Assembly (NCBI RefSeq): GCF_003938655.1
Contig: NZ_RJJT01000006.1
Coordinates: 240,462-304,461 of the forward strand
Length of the DNA stretch: 64,000 nt
From: Rhizobium pisi
GTDB taxonomy: Bacteria; Pseudomonadota; Alphaproteobacteria; Rhizobiales; Rhizobiaceae
Direction of reading: 5' to 3'
Position 1 is the first letter of the stretch, and each line of letters begins with the position of its first letter. Position numbers and translations under genes: made by a program. Under the pieces are notes generated by a model. It was not told where the DNA came from, did not search any database, and saw only the letters and a program-made list of their open reading frames with translations. This document shows positions 45,688 to 54,286 of the stretch, in pieces.

Positions 45688-45745
45688 CCCCTTATCTCCA
45701 ACCTTCTAATACAACCGAGTATCACAACCGCAGCGTTTGCAACAT

Positions 45746-45757
45746 GGACTTTGGTCT
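45746..45757. promoter_or_regulatory. GGAC-N4-GTCT motif, copy 1
   Basis: GGACTTTGGTCT between the 103-residue hypothetical and the BA14K-like gene. One base differs from the perfect palindrome GGAC-N4-GTCC found at 48036, 52558 and 55634. Confidence 0.45.
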
Positions 45758-45808
45758 GACCGTCGAAAGTGTGCGTTTTTCTCCGCATCTCGCGATCACC
45801 GGCGATGA

Positions 45809-46399
45809 TCAGTTCCTCGTTGCGACCAGGTCCAGGACGCTCGGAGCGTCGCAGGTGCGCCGCGGTCCTTCCCATGGTTGATAGGTGTTGTCTTCGGGCT
45901 GATACGACCTGTAGCGAGCGGCGCACCAGGCCGCCGCCCTCCCATTCGATGTCGTACCAAGGTACTCGTCGGCCTCCACGACATTCCGCTGGAACGGCGA
46001 AGAGCATTCGCGTGTCTCGCCGCTATAGGATCGATAGCTGTTGGTCGCGGGATCATATGAGCGGTAGCGTTCCGCGCACCAGGCAAGATGTTCGGTGGAA
46101 AGTTTCGGCTGCGCTGTCTGAGGTTCGGTCGGCGCGGTAGCGGAATCCGGCTTCGCCTTTGACGTCGTGATGGCCGACGCTTCGGTAACATAACTGGAAT
46201 AGAGGGGCGGAATTCGTTCGTAGCGCTGCTGCCGAGGGTCGACTTTCACCGGCTTCGTCGTCCACAGATCCCGCGCGGCAAGATCTGTCAAAGCACGGGG
46301 TTCGGAATCTGCCACGACGTGAGACGCGACGGATGCGGCGGCGATGCAGGCACCAACAGAGCTGACGATGCCGAAGGCGACTGAGGCAACGGCTTTCAT
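45809..46399 (-). CDS. Exported BA14K-like protein with two motif copies
   Basis: 196 residues with an N-terminal signal peptide (MKAVASVAFGIVSSVGACIAAASVASHVVA). Two copies of the BA14K signature are visible: WCAERYRSYDPATNSYRSYSGETREC and WCAARYRSYQPEDNTYQPWEGPRRTC. BA14K proteins of Brucella and rhizobia are immunoreactive envelope proteins with suggested lectin-like activity; one motif copy is usual, so the duplication is notable. Its start overlaps the stop of the upstream small membrane gene (ATGA). Confidence 0.82.
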   Translation of the reverse strand: MKAVASVAFGIVSSVGACIAAASVASHVVADSEPRALTDLAARDLWTTKPVKVDPRQQRYERIPPLYSSYVTEASAITTSKAKPDSATAPTEPQTAQPKLSTEHLAWCAERYRSYDPATNSYRSYSGETRECSSPFQRNVVEADEYLGTTSNGRAAAWCAARYRSYQPEDNTYQPWEGPRRTCDAPSVLDLVATRN

Positions 46400-46563
46400 T
46401 TGACCGCCCCCTGATGTTGAGCCTGCGGAACCCAGACGCGGCCGGCAGCACCGTCATGTCGGCCGCCGGTGGCGACAAGCGCGGCAAGGATGCCGGCGAT
46501 TGCCAGCAGGATGGCGATCAACGGCACTGCCAGACCACCGGATTTCTCTTCGGAATAGATCAT
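46396..46563 (-). CDS. Small single-pass membrane protein, 55 aa
   Basis: Starts at 46563 behind GGGGAGAAGATC. The product begins MIYSEEKSGGLAVPLIAILL, continues through one hydrophobic helix (LAIAGILAALVATGG) and ends QAQHQGAVK. Its TGA overlaps the ATG of the BA14K-like gene, so the two are translationally coupled. No function recognised; co-expression with an envelope protein is the only clue. Confidence 0.68.
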   Translation of the reverse strand: MIYSEEKSGGLAVPLIAILLAIAGILAALVATGGRHDGAAGRVWVPQAQHQGAVK

Positions 46564-46620
46564 GATCTTCTCCCCTGTCCCGACGGCGGAGGCGCCGCCG
46601 GGGAGCGCTGGCGCGACGCT

Positions 46621-47442
46621 CTATGCTGAGATGATGTAGACGATCGTGAACGCAGAAGGATCGACGATGACGATCCGGCCGTCCGCGAGGATGAAGAAAC
46701 GATAAGCCTTGTACTGTGGCACGATCTTGACGATCTGTGGCGGCAACGGCTCGAGCCGGACCTTCTTCGGAATGGTCGTGCCGACCGAGACCGTGAAGTC
46801 CACCTCATCAACCGGCTCGACATGAACTTCCTTCACAACGTTGCGGATTTCCGTCTGCTGCTCGACTGAGATGTTCACGTTGGTCGTGTTGGTCGTCTCG
46901 GTCTTCGTGTTGTTCTCGACGTTCGTCTTGCTGTTCGACTGGGTCCCGGTTGAACCGCTGGAAGACTTTGCGGCGTCACCGGACTTCTGAGTCTCACCGG
47001 AGCCGGCCGATGTGCCGGTATCCTTGCTGCCGGCCGGCTTCTGGCTTTCCGTCGAAGACTGTCCAGAAGTCTTCGAGCTGCCCGTATTTACACCGGAGGC
47101 GTCCGTGCCTCCAGTTGCGGAGCCGGTCGTGCTTCCGGACTGCGTCTTGGCCTTGGGCTGGGTTTCGGTCTGACCGGAAGAGCCGTCGGTGGTGGTGCCG
47201 GAGGACGTGCCCGACGAGCTTCCCTCAGCACCGGAAGGCGGCTGCGTGGCCTGGCCACCCATCGAACCGGAAGAGGCACCGCCCGCATCCGGCTGCTGGG
47301 TCGCGCCGCCGGACTGGCCGCTTTGGGCCGCACCCTTCTTGGGGAGGATCGGCGCATCCTGCGCGGAGGCGGACATGATACCGGCCGGCGAAACGCCGAT
47401 GGAAAGTGCCGTCATCAGGACGGCGAGTATCTTGGTCTTCAT
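46621..47442 (-). CDS. Exported DUF1236 protein with Ser/Gly/Thr-rich linker
   Basis: 273 residues. Signal peptide MKTKILAVLMTALSIGVSPAGIMSASA, then about 150 residues of low-complexity Ser/Gly/Thr/Gln sequence, then a C-terminal DUF1236 module (VDFTVSVGTTIPKKVRLEPLPPQIVKIVPQYKAYRFFILADGRIVIVDP). DUF1236 proteins are periplasmic or surface proteins of unknown function in Rhizobiales. A second DUF1236 gene lies just upstream in the same direction. Confidence 0.8.
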   Translation of the reverse strand: MKTKILAVLMTALSIGVSPAGIMSASAQDAPILPKKGAAQSGQSGGATQQPDAGGASSGSMGGQATQPPSGAEGSSSGTSSGTTTDGSSGQTETQPKAKTQSGSTTGSATGGTDASGVNTGSSKTSGQSSTESQKPAGSKDTGTSAGSGETQKSGDAAKSSSGSTGTQSNSKTNVENNTKTETTNTTNVNISVEQQTEIRNVVKEVHVEPVDEVDFTVSVGTTIPKKVRLEPLPPQIVKIVPQYKAYRFFILADGRIVIVDPSAFTIVYIISA

Positions 47443-47462
47443 AATGATCTCTCTGTTTTTTT

Positions 47463-47495
47463 GGCCGCACGACAACGTTGCCGTCCGTCGTGCGG
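47463..47495. terminator. Hairpin between two DUF1236 genes
   Basis: 10-bp inverted repeat GCCGCACGAC / GTCGTGCGGC with a 13-base loop, 20 bases upstream of the 47442 start. May end the upstream transcript or stabilise the downstream one. Confidence 0.45.
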
Positions 47496-47557
47496 CGGTT
47501 CTCAAGTTCTAATGATTTCCGGAGAGTAACGCGGCAGGGGCCGCGTAAAGGATCAGG

Positions 47558-47956
47558 TCACTTGATGACCTGGATCACCTTGCGTGACGAGGGTTCGACG
47601 ATGATACGTTCATCGTTGACCACCGCGTAAGCATATTTCGGGCTATCCGGAACAGGTGTGACGACGACCGTTTCCGGCAAGGGCTGGCCGACGACAATCT
47701 TTTCCTTCACGACCACGCGCGCCGACGGTGCCGGGGCCTCGCGGACATAGGTAACGACCTTCTGCGGCGGTGGATCGATTGCGGTACCGACGACCGCGCC
47801 GGCCACGCCACCGACAGCCGCACCAACCGGGCCACCTACGATCGCTCCGGTGATCGCACCGCCGGCCGCACCGTTGACGGTCGAGGACTGGGCGAACGCC
47901 ACGCCCGACATGAGGGTCGCGGCAGTTGCCGCACCTACGATAAGTTTGGAGAGCAT
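47558..47956 (-). CDS. Exported DUF1236 protein with glycine-zipper segment
   Basis: 132 residues. Signal peptide MLSKLIVGAATAATLMSGVAFA, a glycine-zipper-like stretch GGAITGAIVGGPVGAAVGGVAGAVVG that could insert into a membrane, and a C-terminal DUF1236 module (YVREAPAPSARVVVKEKIVVGQPLPETVVVTPVPDSPKYAYAVVNDERIIVEP). Starts behind GAGGAG. Divergent to the 90-residue gene at 48149, with palindromes in between. Confidence 0.8.
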   Translation of the reverse strand: MLSKLIVGAATAATLMSGVAFAQSSTVNGAAGGAITGAIVGGPVGAAVGGVAGAVVGTAIDPPPQKVVTYVREAPAPSARVVVKEKIVVGQPLPETVVVTPVPDSPKYAYAVVNDERIIVEPSSRKVIQVIK

Positions 47957-48003
47957 TTTCTCCTCCTTCTGTTTGACGCGGCCTTCGTGACCGCTGCAAA
48001 CCC

Positions 48004-48026
48004 AACGACCTGAATGCTAGGTCGTT
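48004..48026. promoter_or_regulatory. AACGACCT-N7-AGGTCGTT inverted repeat
   Basis: Perfect 8-bp arms with 7-base spacer, 48 bases upstream of the DUF1236 start, in the divergent promoter region. Candidate operator; no regulator assigned. Confidence 0.5.
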
Positions 48027-48035
48027 CCCGGACCC

Positions 48036-48069
48036 GGACCTCAGTCCGATGGGGCCCGGTCCTTGGTCC
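48036..48069. promoter_or_regulatory. GGAC-N4-GTCC motif, copy 2 (paired)
   Basis: GGACCTCAGTCC at 48036-48047 is a perfect GGAC-N4-GTCC palindrome; GGTCCTTGGTCC at 48058-48069, 22 bp further, is a related half-matching site. They lie between a DUF1236 gene and the plus-strand gene at 48149. Confidence 0.5.
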
Positions 48070-48148
48070 TAAATCCCATTTCAATGTCCGTTGCCGGCGC
48101 TAATTGCAGATCGAGAGGCCCTCTAGTTACGGGCAAGGCAGGAGACTG

Positions 48149-48421
48149 ATGGAAATGGTACGATCCAACCGCCGGGAGGCCGGACGCAGGCGCCTTGCGA
48201 TGCGTCTGCCGCAGATGCGGAAGCTGATCATGGAATCGCGCGACCCGTGGCTGCTCGAGCTCTTCGAGGCCTACCAGATGGCTGTCGAGGCCCGCGACCT
48301 TGTTCGAGGACAACCCGTCAATGCGAAGCTGGTGCGGGAATATGACGAGACCTGTTTCGAGATCGAACAGCACGTCATTCGTGCGATGGAGCAACCTTCC
48401 TACGTGCAAATTTCAAAGTGA
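48149..48421 (+). CDS. Hypothetical protein, 90 aa
   Basis: Starts behind CAGGAGACTG. Basic N-terminus (MEMVRSNRREAGRRRLAMRLPQMRKL) and an acidic helical remainder (WLLELFEAYQMAVEARDLVRG ... YDETCFEIEQHVIRAM). Small, soluble, no family recognised. It converges on the CHASE2-GGDEF-EAL gene. Confidence 0.58.
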   Translation: MEMVRSNRREAGRRRLAMRLPQMRKLIMESRDPWLLELFEAYQMAVEARDLVRGQPVNAKLVREYDETCFEIEQHVIRAMEQPSYVQISK

Positions 48422-48454
48422 CAGCCTGCTTGGCAGGCACTTGGCGAGCTGCCT

Positions 48455-51229
48455 TCATGCCTCGGCGGATAAAGGCTTTTGGACGCTCCACTTGGAAAGC
48501 ATGCGAACAGGATCATCCGGTCTGCCAAAGAGATAGCCCTGCCCCATCTCGCATCCGAGCCGATGCAGCGCTTCGGCTTCCGGTTCGTTTTCGATACCCT
48601 CAGCGACAACCTGAAGATTCAAGCCATGCGCCAGTGAAATGATTGCCCGCACGATCTCGAATGCGTTGGCATTGCCATTCATTCGCCTGACAAAGGACTG
48701 GTCGATCTTGAGCTTGTCGAGAGGAAGGTCGGCGAGATAGCTCATTGACGAGTAGCCGGTGCCGAAGTCGTCCAAGGCGATGACCACTCCTGTTTCGCGA
48801 AGCGCGCCTATCTTCGCGATCGACGGTCCGCCTTGGTCGAGGAACGTGGATTCCGTCAGCTCGAGGCATAATCGTGAAGAAGGAAGCCCACTCGAGGACA
48901 ACGCCTCCCTCACGTCAGCTTCAATGTCGGACCGCTCGAACTGAAGTGCCGAGACGTTGACGGCGACGCTGAGTTCGGCAGGCCAGGCGGCCGCCTCGGT
49001 GCAAGCTTCAAACAGCGTCCAGCGGCCGATATCGCAAATCAGGCCGGAAGATTCGGCGATCGGGATAAACTCGGCCGGGGATATCAATCCGAACTCGGGA
49101 TGGTTCCATCGGATCAAAGCCTCCGCGCCGACAAGCCGCCCATCCGCGAGTTCGATCTGCGGCTGGTACAGCAGGAAGAACTGCCGGTTTTGGAGCGCGT
49201 CGTGCATGTCCTGCTCCAGCCGGCGCGACCGAGCCTGGCGAACGGCCGTAGACGGATCGAAAGAGGACCACCTCAGGCCCGGCGTGGCCCTCGCAGCATC
49301 CAGCGCCGATTCCGCAGCGTTCGCGAGAGCGCCGGGATCCGCTTCGCCCGAGCGGGCTATTCCGAGGCGGACCGAGATCGGAACAGCCGCGCCGCGGATC
49401 GGCACGGGTTCCTTGAACAGCCCCAGGAGACTATCTGCAATATCCTCGATCGGGCGTTCATCGATTGCGGAGGTCGCGACACCGAAATGGCCGCCGTCCA
49501 GCCTCGCCAGGAGATCGCCGCCGAATGCGTTGCGCAGCCTGGCCGTCACGGCTTTCAGAAGTTCGTCCCCCACGTCGCGCCCGAGAGTGGCGCAAAGCGA
49601 TGAAAAGCGTTCGACATCCAGCACGCAAACGAGGACATCGCTATGGAGGGCGGCCAGTCGAGATGCAAACTCCCGACGGTTGAGCAATCCGGTGAGTTCG
49701 TCGAGCTCAGATAGTCTCTTCAACCGCTCTTCATACTCATGTCGCGCGGTGACATCGCGTATGATCAGGCAGCCGGCAAACCGCGAGCGTGCCGCAGTCG
49801 GGTGTGCACTGGTCTGCTCGACTGGAGAAATCGTAACGGACGCCTCGTAATGTGCGGCCTGCGAACCGCTATTATCGGGGAAATCGACGAGGCCCGTATG
49901 TATCTTGCCCGGTTCGGCATCGTGTTCTGAAACCAGCCTGCGCACGATATCGATGACGGCGGTGTGGGCGCCACCGAGCAGGGAAGCGCCGATGCCGGCT
50001 CGCAATACGGACCTCGCGGATTCGCTCGCCTCGACGATCTTGAGATCGCTGTCGAATGCGACGACACCGTCCGAGCTGTCGGCAATGATCCGCCGCATGA
50101 GACGCCTGGTGTTTCGAGCCTCCGTATTGGCTACAGCCACAAGCATCCGACCGAGGTCGATGCGCTCGTTGAGGGCCAGCATCCAGGCGAGCATCAGCAT
50201 CGACCATGGTACTGCGGTCCCGACAAGCAGGCCGTACTGCCACTGCAGCAGAAATGCGCCAATCTCACCGACGAGGACGATGGTCAGTCCGATCGCCAAT
50301 ATCGTGACCAGTCCGGCCGAACGGCCGCGGACCACTCCGATGATCAGTATCACTGCAAACAAGAGTTCGAGCGGCGCCTGATCGAACGTTCCGAGGAAGC
50401 GGTTCTGGAGCAGCGTCTCCGCGGCGAGGACGTGGATGAGCGGACCTGCAATCGCTCCGTATACAGGAACGGCGAAAATGTCCTTGAGCTCGGCCGCCGA
50501 TGCTCCGACCACCACCGAACGGTCTCTGATTGCATCGGCCGGCACGGTGCCGTCAAGCACGTCGGATAGAGAGAACGTCGGCACGGAGTCCGGCCTTATC
50601 GAGTAATCGACCGGCAAGGAACCGGCAGTGCGACCGGTCCTGCCGAGAGCGGCTGCCGCGGATTGGGTCGGGTTTTCGTCAAACTGGTTTCCCAGATCGA
50701 AACGACGGACGATCCCGTCCGCATCCATCGCGACGTTGGCGAATGCCGGCCAGGCATTCTGAAGGAACTGCGGGATCGGTCTTGTCACCGCCGTCTCAGA
50801 CGATGACGCCCTCTGCTGCTGCCGGAATACCGGCAGAAGAACGCCTCCCCCGGCTCTCTCCAACGCCGCTGCAAGACGATCGTCCTCCTGCTTGCTGGAG
50901 GATGCGCTGAAATCGACGTCGAGGAAGATGTCCCTGGCGCCCGACGCGATCAACTTGTCCAGCAAGGCCGCATAAATGCTCCGCGGCCAGGGCCATGTTC
51001 CGACGGAATCAAGGGAACGCTTGTCGATTGCGACGAAGACGATGTTACCGGTGGCCTTGCGAGGCGCCCATTCGAACCGCTTGGCGAAAAGGCTGTTGTT
51101 CAATCCCTGGATGAAGCCGGTGCCGGCCAAGGGCAGCGCCAGCATCGCGGCAATAAGCAAAATACGAACCGTGATGGTGCTGATGCCACCGGAGAGATAG
51201 TCTCCGGCCGCCTTAGCCATGCCTTTCAC
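48455..51229 (-). CDS. CHASE2-GGDEF-EAL signalling protein with degenerate GGDEF
   Basis: 924 residues. One N-terminal helix, an extracytoplasmic CHASE2 sensor (about 50-290, with FVAIDKRSLDSVGTWPWPRSIYAALLDKL and FLDVDFS), three more helices, a PAS-like linker, then GGDEF (LDELTGLLNRREF) and EAL domains. The GGDEF active site reads LDGGHFG, so cyclase activity is probably lost. The EAL domain is complete (EALIRWNHPE, ELTESTFLD, DDFGTGYSSMSYL, KIDQSFV), so it should degrade c-di-GMP. The GTG start overlaps the FecR gene stop; ATG 51220 is an alternative. Coupling to FecR is unusual. Confidence 0.9.
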   Translation of the reverse strand: MKGMAKAAGDYLSGGISTITVRILLIAAMLALPLAGTGFIQGLNNSLFAKRFEWAPRKATGNIVFVAIDKRSLDSVGTWPWPRSIYAALLDKLIASGARDIFLDVDFSASSSKQEDDRLAAALERAGGGVLLPVFRQQQRASSSETAVTRPIPQFLQNAWPAFANVAMDADGIVRRFDLGNQFDENPTQSAAAALGRTGRTAGSLPVDYSIRPDSVPTFSLSDVLDGTVPADAIRDRSVVVGASAAELKDIFAVPVYGAIAGPLIHVLAAETLLQNRFLGTFDQAPLELLFAVILIIGVVRGRSAGLVTILAIGLTIVLVGEIGAFLLQWQYGLLVGTAVPWSMLMLAWMLALNERIDLGRMLVAVANTEARNTRRLMRRIIADSSDGVVAFDSDLKIVEASESARSVLRAGIGASLLGGAHTAVIDIVRRLVSEHDAEPGKIHTGLVDFPDNSGSQAAHYEASVTISPVEQTSAHPTAARSRFAGCLIIRDVTARHEYEERLKRLSELDELTGLLNRREFASRLAALHSDVLVCVLDVERFSSLCATLGRDVGDELLKAVTARLRNAFGGDLLARLDGGHFGVATSAIDERPIEDIADSLLGLFKEPVPIRGAAVPISVRLGIARSGEADPGALANAAESALDAARATPGLRWSSFDPSTAVRQARSRRLEQDMHDALQNRQFFLLYQPQIELADGRLVGAEALIRWNHPEFGLISPAEFIPIAESSGLICDIGRWTLFEACTEAAAWPAELSVAVNVSALQFERSDIEADVREALSSSGLPSSRLCLELTESTFLDQGGPSIAKIGALRETGVVIALDDFGTGYSSMSYLADLPLDKLKIDQSFVRRMNGNANAFEIVRAIISLAHGLNLQVVAEGIENEPEAEALHRLGCEMGQGYLFGRPDDPVRMLSKWSVQKPLSAEA

Positions 51230-52266
51230 TTGTCCTTGCCTTTGCCGTTTCCGCCGGAATTACCGTTACCGTTGCCGCCGCTGTGATCGTGGTCATTCCC
51301 GTGGTCGCCGTTGCCATTTCCTCCGGAATTGCCGTTGCCGTTTCCACCGGAGTTGCCGTTACCATTGCCGCCGCTATGATTGTTATCATTCCCGCTGTTG
51401 CCGTTGCCGTTGCCGCCGGAGTTGCCGTTACCGTTGCCGCCGCTATGATTGCCCTCATTCCCGCTGTTGCCGCCGGAATTGCCGTTGCCATTGCCGTTTC
51501 CGCTGTTGTTGTCACCGCTGTGGCTGCTGCTTCCGCTGCCCTTGCCGTTCCCGCTATTGCCGTCGTCGCTCGCGCTGGAGCTGGTGTCCTTGCCCGCAGC
51601 CGAAGACTGGTTCTTAGCCTCTGACGCTTCGACTGCGCCCGCGAGTTTCGTGGTGCCGACGGCCGGAACCCTGGCGACCGACGGTGCTACCGACGTGATC
51701 TCGGGCTTGGATATTTCGCCTTTCACGGTCATGCCCGCCTTGCTGTCGACAGTCGCGCTCTGGCTCGGCCCAACGTTAGACAGCTGGCCGCTTGCGAAAG
51801 AAGTGACCTGCACCAGACCGCGATCGACGGAAACGGATGCCTTTGCCTTCCCGACCGTCACGTGGAAGATCGTTCCTTTCACGACGGCCGCGAGATAGGG
51901 GGTCTGCACTGTCGTATGAGGCCGGCTTCGCTTCTCGATTTCAAGATCCAACGAGCCGACCTGTTCGACGATCTGCGTCTGCGGCGCGAGGAATCCTCCG
52001 TAGCCGGTGATGGAGGCGAGCGTGTTCGGCTGAAAGGTGATGCTCTCGACGCCTCTGGCAAGCTGAGCTCGCCCACGCGGACCAGTCGAAACCCATGCCC
52101 GATTAGGGACCACGTCTCCTGCGTGCAGATCCAGCCAGTTTGTTCTGTCGACGGTATATTTCGTTTGATCTGTCGCTTTGACGACGCGCCAGTCGTCGGC
52201 AGCCGCAAGCGTGGCGGACGACAGCAGGATCAATACTGCTGTCAGAATGCGGAATATTGTCGGCAT
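51226..52266 (-). CDS. Exported FecR-domain protein with Gly/Asn-rich repeat tail
   Basis: 346 residues. Signal peptide MPTIFRILTAVLILLSSATLAAA; FecR domain (about 50-190: LDLHAGDVVPNRAWVSTGPRGRAQLARG ... QTPYLAAVVKGTIFHVTVG); then about 130 residues of repeats of the type GGNGNGNSGGNGNGNSGN with interspersed His and Asp. The tail is disordered and hydrophilic. FecR proteins normally signal to ECF sigma factors; here the gene is translationally coupled to a CHASE2-EAL protein instead, an arrangement known for periplasmic sensors but with an unusual tail. Confidence 0.85.
   Translation of the reverse strand: MPTIFRILTAVLILLSSATLAAADDWRVVKATDQTKYTVDRTNWLDLHAGDVVPNRAWVSTGPRGRAQLARGVESITFQPNTLASITGYGGFLAPQTQIVEQVGSLDLEIEKRSRPHTTVQTPYLAAVVKGTIFHVTVGKAKASVSVDRGLVQVTSFASGQLSNVGPSQSATVDSKAGMTVKGEISKPEITSVAPSVARVPAVGTTKLAGAVEASEAKNQSSAAGKDTSSSASDDGNSGNGKGSGSSSHSGDNNSGNGNGNGNSGGNSGNEGNHSGGNGNGNSGGNGNGNSGNDNNHSGGNGNGNSGGNGNGNSGGNGNGDHGNDHDHSGGNGNGNSGGNGKGKDK
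51240..51560 (-). repeat. Gly/Asn-rich coding repeats in FecR protein
   Basis: Imperfect short tandem repeats of GGN/GNS codon pattern (TTGCCGTTGCCGCC-like on the plus strand), encoding GNGNSGGN units. Recurs in the protein at 54946-55518. Confidence 0.75.
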
Positions 52267-52651
52267 GGAATGCTGGCCCTCGAACTTTCAGGCAAGTCAA
52301 CCACGTTCGAATTAAGAATGATTATAAAAAAGTATGACGATTGTCGGAATCGTGCGATTGGCAGGCGAGCGCACGGTGGCGGGCACGAGAAGGGTCTCGT
52401 AAAAATCGGCAATATCCTCCTCGAACGGCGCCGGAGAATCATCCGATGCGGCGCCGGCGCCGTTTTCGATATCCGCAGAAACCGTCACTCGCAATTCTCC
52501 GAACCCTGGTCCGTCGATCCTGAAGCATGACTGAATCTGCTGATGCCCACGGGGATCGGACCTTGGTCCCGGCGGCTTCCGACCGAAGTCCATGAAGTGG
52601 AACAGGTCATCGATCGGCTCCGTTTCGAAAGCGACCCAAGGAGATCCGAAG
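52267..52651. other. Intergenic region between FecR and small membrane gene
   Basis: 385 bases. Contains the GGACCTTGGTCC palindrome at 52558. A minus-strand frame (about 52312-52593) looks somewhat protein-like but has no ribosome site and no family, so it is not called. Nothing else recognised. Confidence 0.4.
52558..52569. promoter_or_regulatory. GGAC-N4-GTCC motif, copy 3
   Basis: GGACCTTGGTCC, a perfect palindrome of the GGAC-N4-GTCC type, 83 bases upstream of the small gene that leads into the two-component operon. Confidence 0.5.
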
Positions 52652-52828
52652 ATGACCCAGAGCAATAGATCCAAAGTCGATGACGCCTGGAACGCGTCCG
52701 TCGTCGCCCTCGTGATCGTTCTCGCCGGCCTTCTCTACATGTTCGGCGCAGCCATGTCCGGCGATGGCCTCCCGTTGACCGAGAGCATAAGGGGCGCCGA
52801 AATCTTCGATACCAGGGATCTGCCGTGA
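52652..52828 (+). CDS. Small membrane protein upstream of two-component system, 58 aa
   Basis: Starts behind AAGGAGATCCGAAG. One transmembrane helix (ASVVALVIVLAGLLYMFGAAM) follows a polar N-terminus MTQSNRSKVDDAWN; the C-terminus is SIRGAEIFDTRDLP. Lies just before the histidine kinase gene in the same direction, so it may be co-transcribed and interact with the kinase; that is inference. Confidence 0.62.
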   Translation: MTQSNRSKVDDAWNASVVALVIVLAGLLYMFGAAMSGDGLPLTESIRGAEIFDTRDLP

Positions 52829-52891
52829 CGCCGTTTGGAAAAACGCAGAAGACGCGATAGGTTAATCGGGAAGTTTCTTGCCGGTATCAAA

Positions 52892-54286
52892 ATGATTTGG
52901 CTTCGCCGCTGGAATGCCCGCTCGCTCGCCTCCCAGTTCTTCATCGCAGGTGGGCTCATATCGATCGCCGCCATGTTCTTGGTGGGGCTGCTCGTAACTC
53001 ACCTCATACAGGACGCCGTCATCCACAACTCCGGTGCGGCGACGGCGCTGTACGTGGACAGCGTGGTCGCGCCGCTGCTTCCTGACATGCAAACGGAATC
53101 CTTGTTGGACGAGGGCAGCGCCCAAGCTCTGGACGAGACGCTCGGTCAGGGCGCGCTCGGCCAGCGCCTTGTTTCGTTCAAGCTTTGGCGGAACGACGGC
53201 ACTATCCTCTATTCGAACGAGAAGGCGCTGGTGGGCAAGAAGTTTCCGGTGACCGACAAGCTCCAACGGGCATTCGCCGGGTCTCTCGTCGCGCGTTACG
53301 AGGTCGCCAGCGATCCGGAAAGCAGTGAGGAGCGTGCGCTCGGCAAGCCACTCATGGAAATCTACAACCCCGTCCTCCAGCCGTGGTCAGGACAGGCGGT
53401 CGCCGTACTCGAATTCTACGAGACAGCACAAGGGCTCAGCGACAGCCTAGCGCATGCCAGGCTCCGGAGCTGGGGCGCCGTCGCCGCTCTCACTGCAATC
53501 TTTTTCCTTGTTCTCTCCGCCCTGGTGTTCCGGGGCAGCCGCACGATCGAGGCGCAGCGCAAAGACCTCAGGGAACGAGTCAATGAACTATCCACGCTGC
53601 TGGCGGAAAACCGCAGGCTCCAGCGGCGGCTGCAGCTTGCCTCCCAGCGGGCGGCAGCGCTGAACGAAACATACCTGCGCGGCATCGGCGCCGATCTGCA
53701 CGACGGCCCGGCCCAGCACATCGCATATGCATCGTTGCGGCTGGACAGCGACCTGCTGGTCAACGCTGCCACAGAGCCCGAAGCGCGCGAAAAGGAGCTT
53801 TCCTGGATACGCTCCAGCCTTGCCGAGGCCATGACGGAGATCCGCAACATCTGCGGCGGGCTGGTGCTGCCGCAGATCGAGAAGTCCTCAATCACCGAGA
53901 TTGTGACGCGTGTCGTCGAAGCACATCAGCACAAGACCGAAACCCGCGTCGAAACTGTTGTCGACGAGGACGGACCAGAGCTTGCTCCTGCCGTGAAGAT
54001 CTGCATTTATCGCTTCGTTCAGGAGGCCTTGAACAACGCTTATCGCCACGGCGGCGGCGTCCAGCAAGCCGTCAAAGCCGTCTCGCACAACGGTCATGTC
54101 CGCGTCGAGGTCAGCGACCGCGGCGACGGCTTCGATCCAAGGGAAGTGAGACCGTCGAGCCTTGGCCTGGTCGGACTTCGGGAACGCATCGACAGCCTTG
54201 GAGGATCCTTCGAGATCAAAACAGGCGAAGGAGGAACGACCGTGACCATGATCTTCGAGCCTATGGAAGTGGGAGATGAGAGATGA
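52892..54286 (+). CDS. Sensor histidine kinase, NarL/DegS (HisKA_3) type
   Basis: 464 residues from ATG 52892 (a TTG at 52835 is an alternative). Two transmembrane helices enclose a periplasmic domain (about 45-195). The phosphoacceptor is the His of ADLHDGPAQHIAYASLRL; the HATPase has FVQEALNNAYRHGGG, VSDRGDGFDP and LGLVGLRERIDSLGG. It overlaps the response regulator gene by 4 bases (ATGA), so the two form one system. The signal is unknown. Confidence 0.9.
   Translation: MIWLRRWNARSLASQFFIAGGLISIAAMFLVGLLVTHLIQDAVIHNSGAATALYVDSVVAPLLPDMQTESLLDEGSAQALDETLGQGALGQRLVSFKLWRNDGTILYSNEKALVGKKFPVTDKLQRAFAGSLVARYEVASDPESSEERALGKPLMEIYNPVLQPWSGQAVAVLEFYETAQGLSDSLAHARLRSWGAVAALTAIFFLVLSALVFRGSRTIEAQRKDLRERVNELSTLLAENRRLQRRLQLASQRAAALNETYLRGIGADLHDGPAQHIAYASLRLDSDLLVNAATEPEAREKELSWIRSSLAEAMTEIRNICGGLVLPQIEKSSITEIVTRVVEAHQHKTETRVETVVDEDGPELAPAVKICIYRFVQEALNNAYRHGGGVQQAVKAVSHNGHVRVEVSDRGDGFDPREVRPSSLGLVGLRERIDSLGGSFEIKTGEGGTTVTMIFEPMEVGDER

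Noticed and set aside
51240..51560. Dense short repeats as possible CRISPR or VNTR array
   Set aside because: They encode Gly/Asn repeats of the FecR protein tail and lack spacer structure.
52312..52593. Minus-strand frame upstream of FecR gene
   Set aside because: Somewhat protein-like but no ribosome site, no family, and it contains the promoter palindrome.
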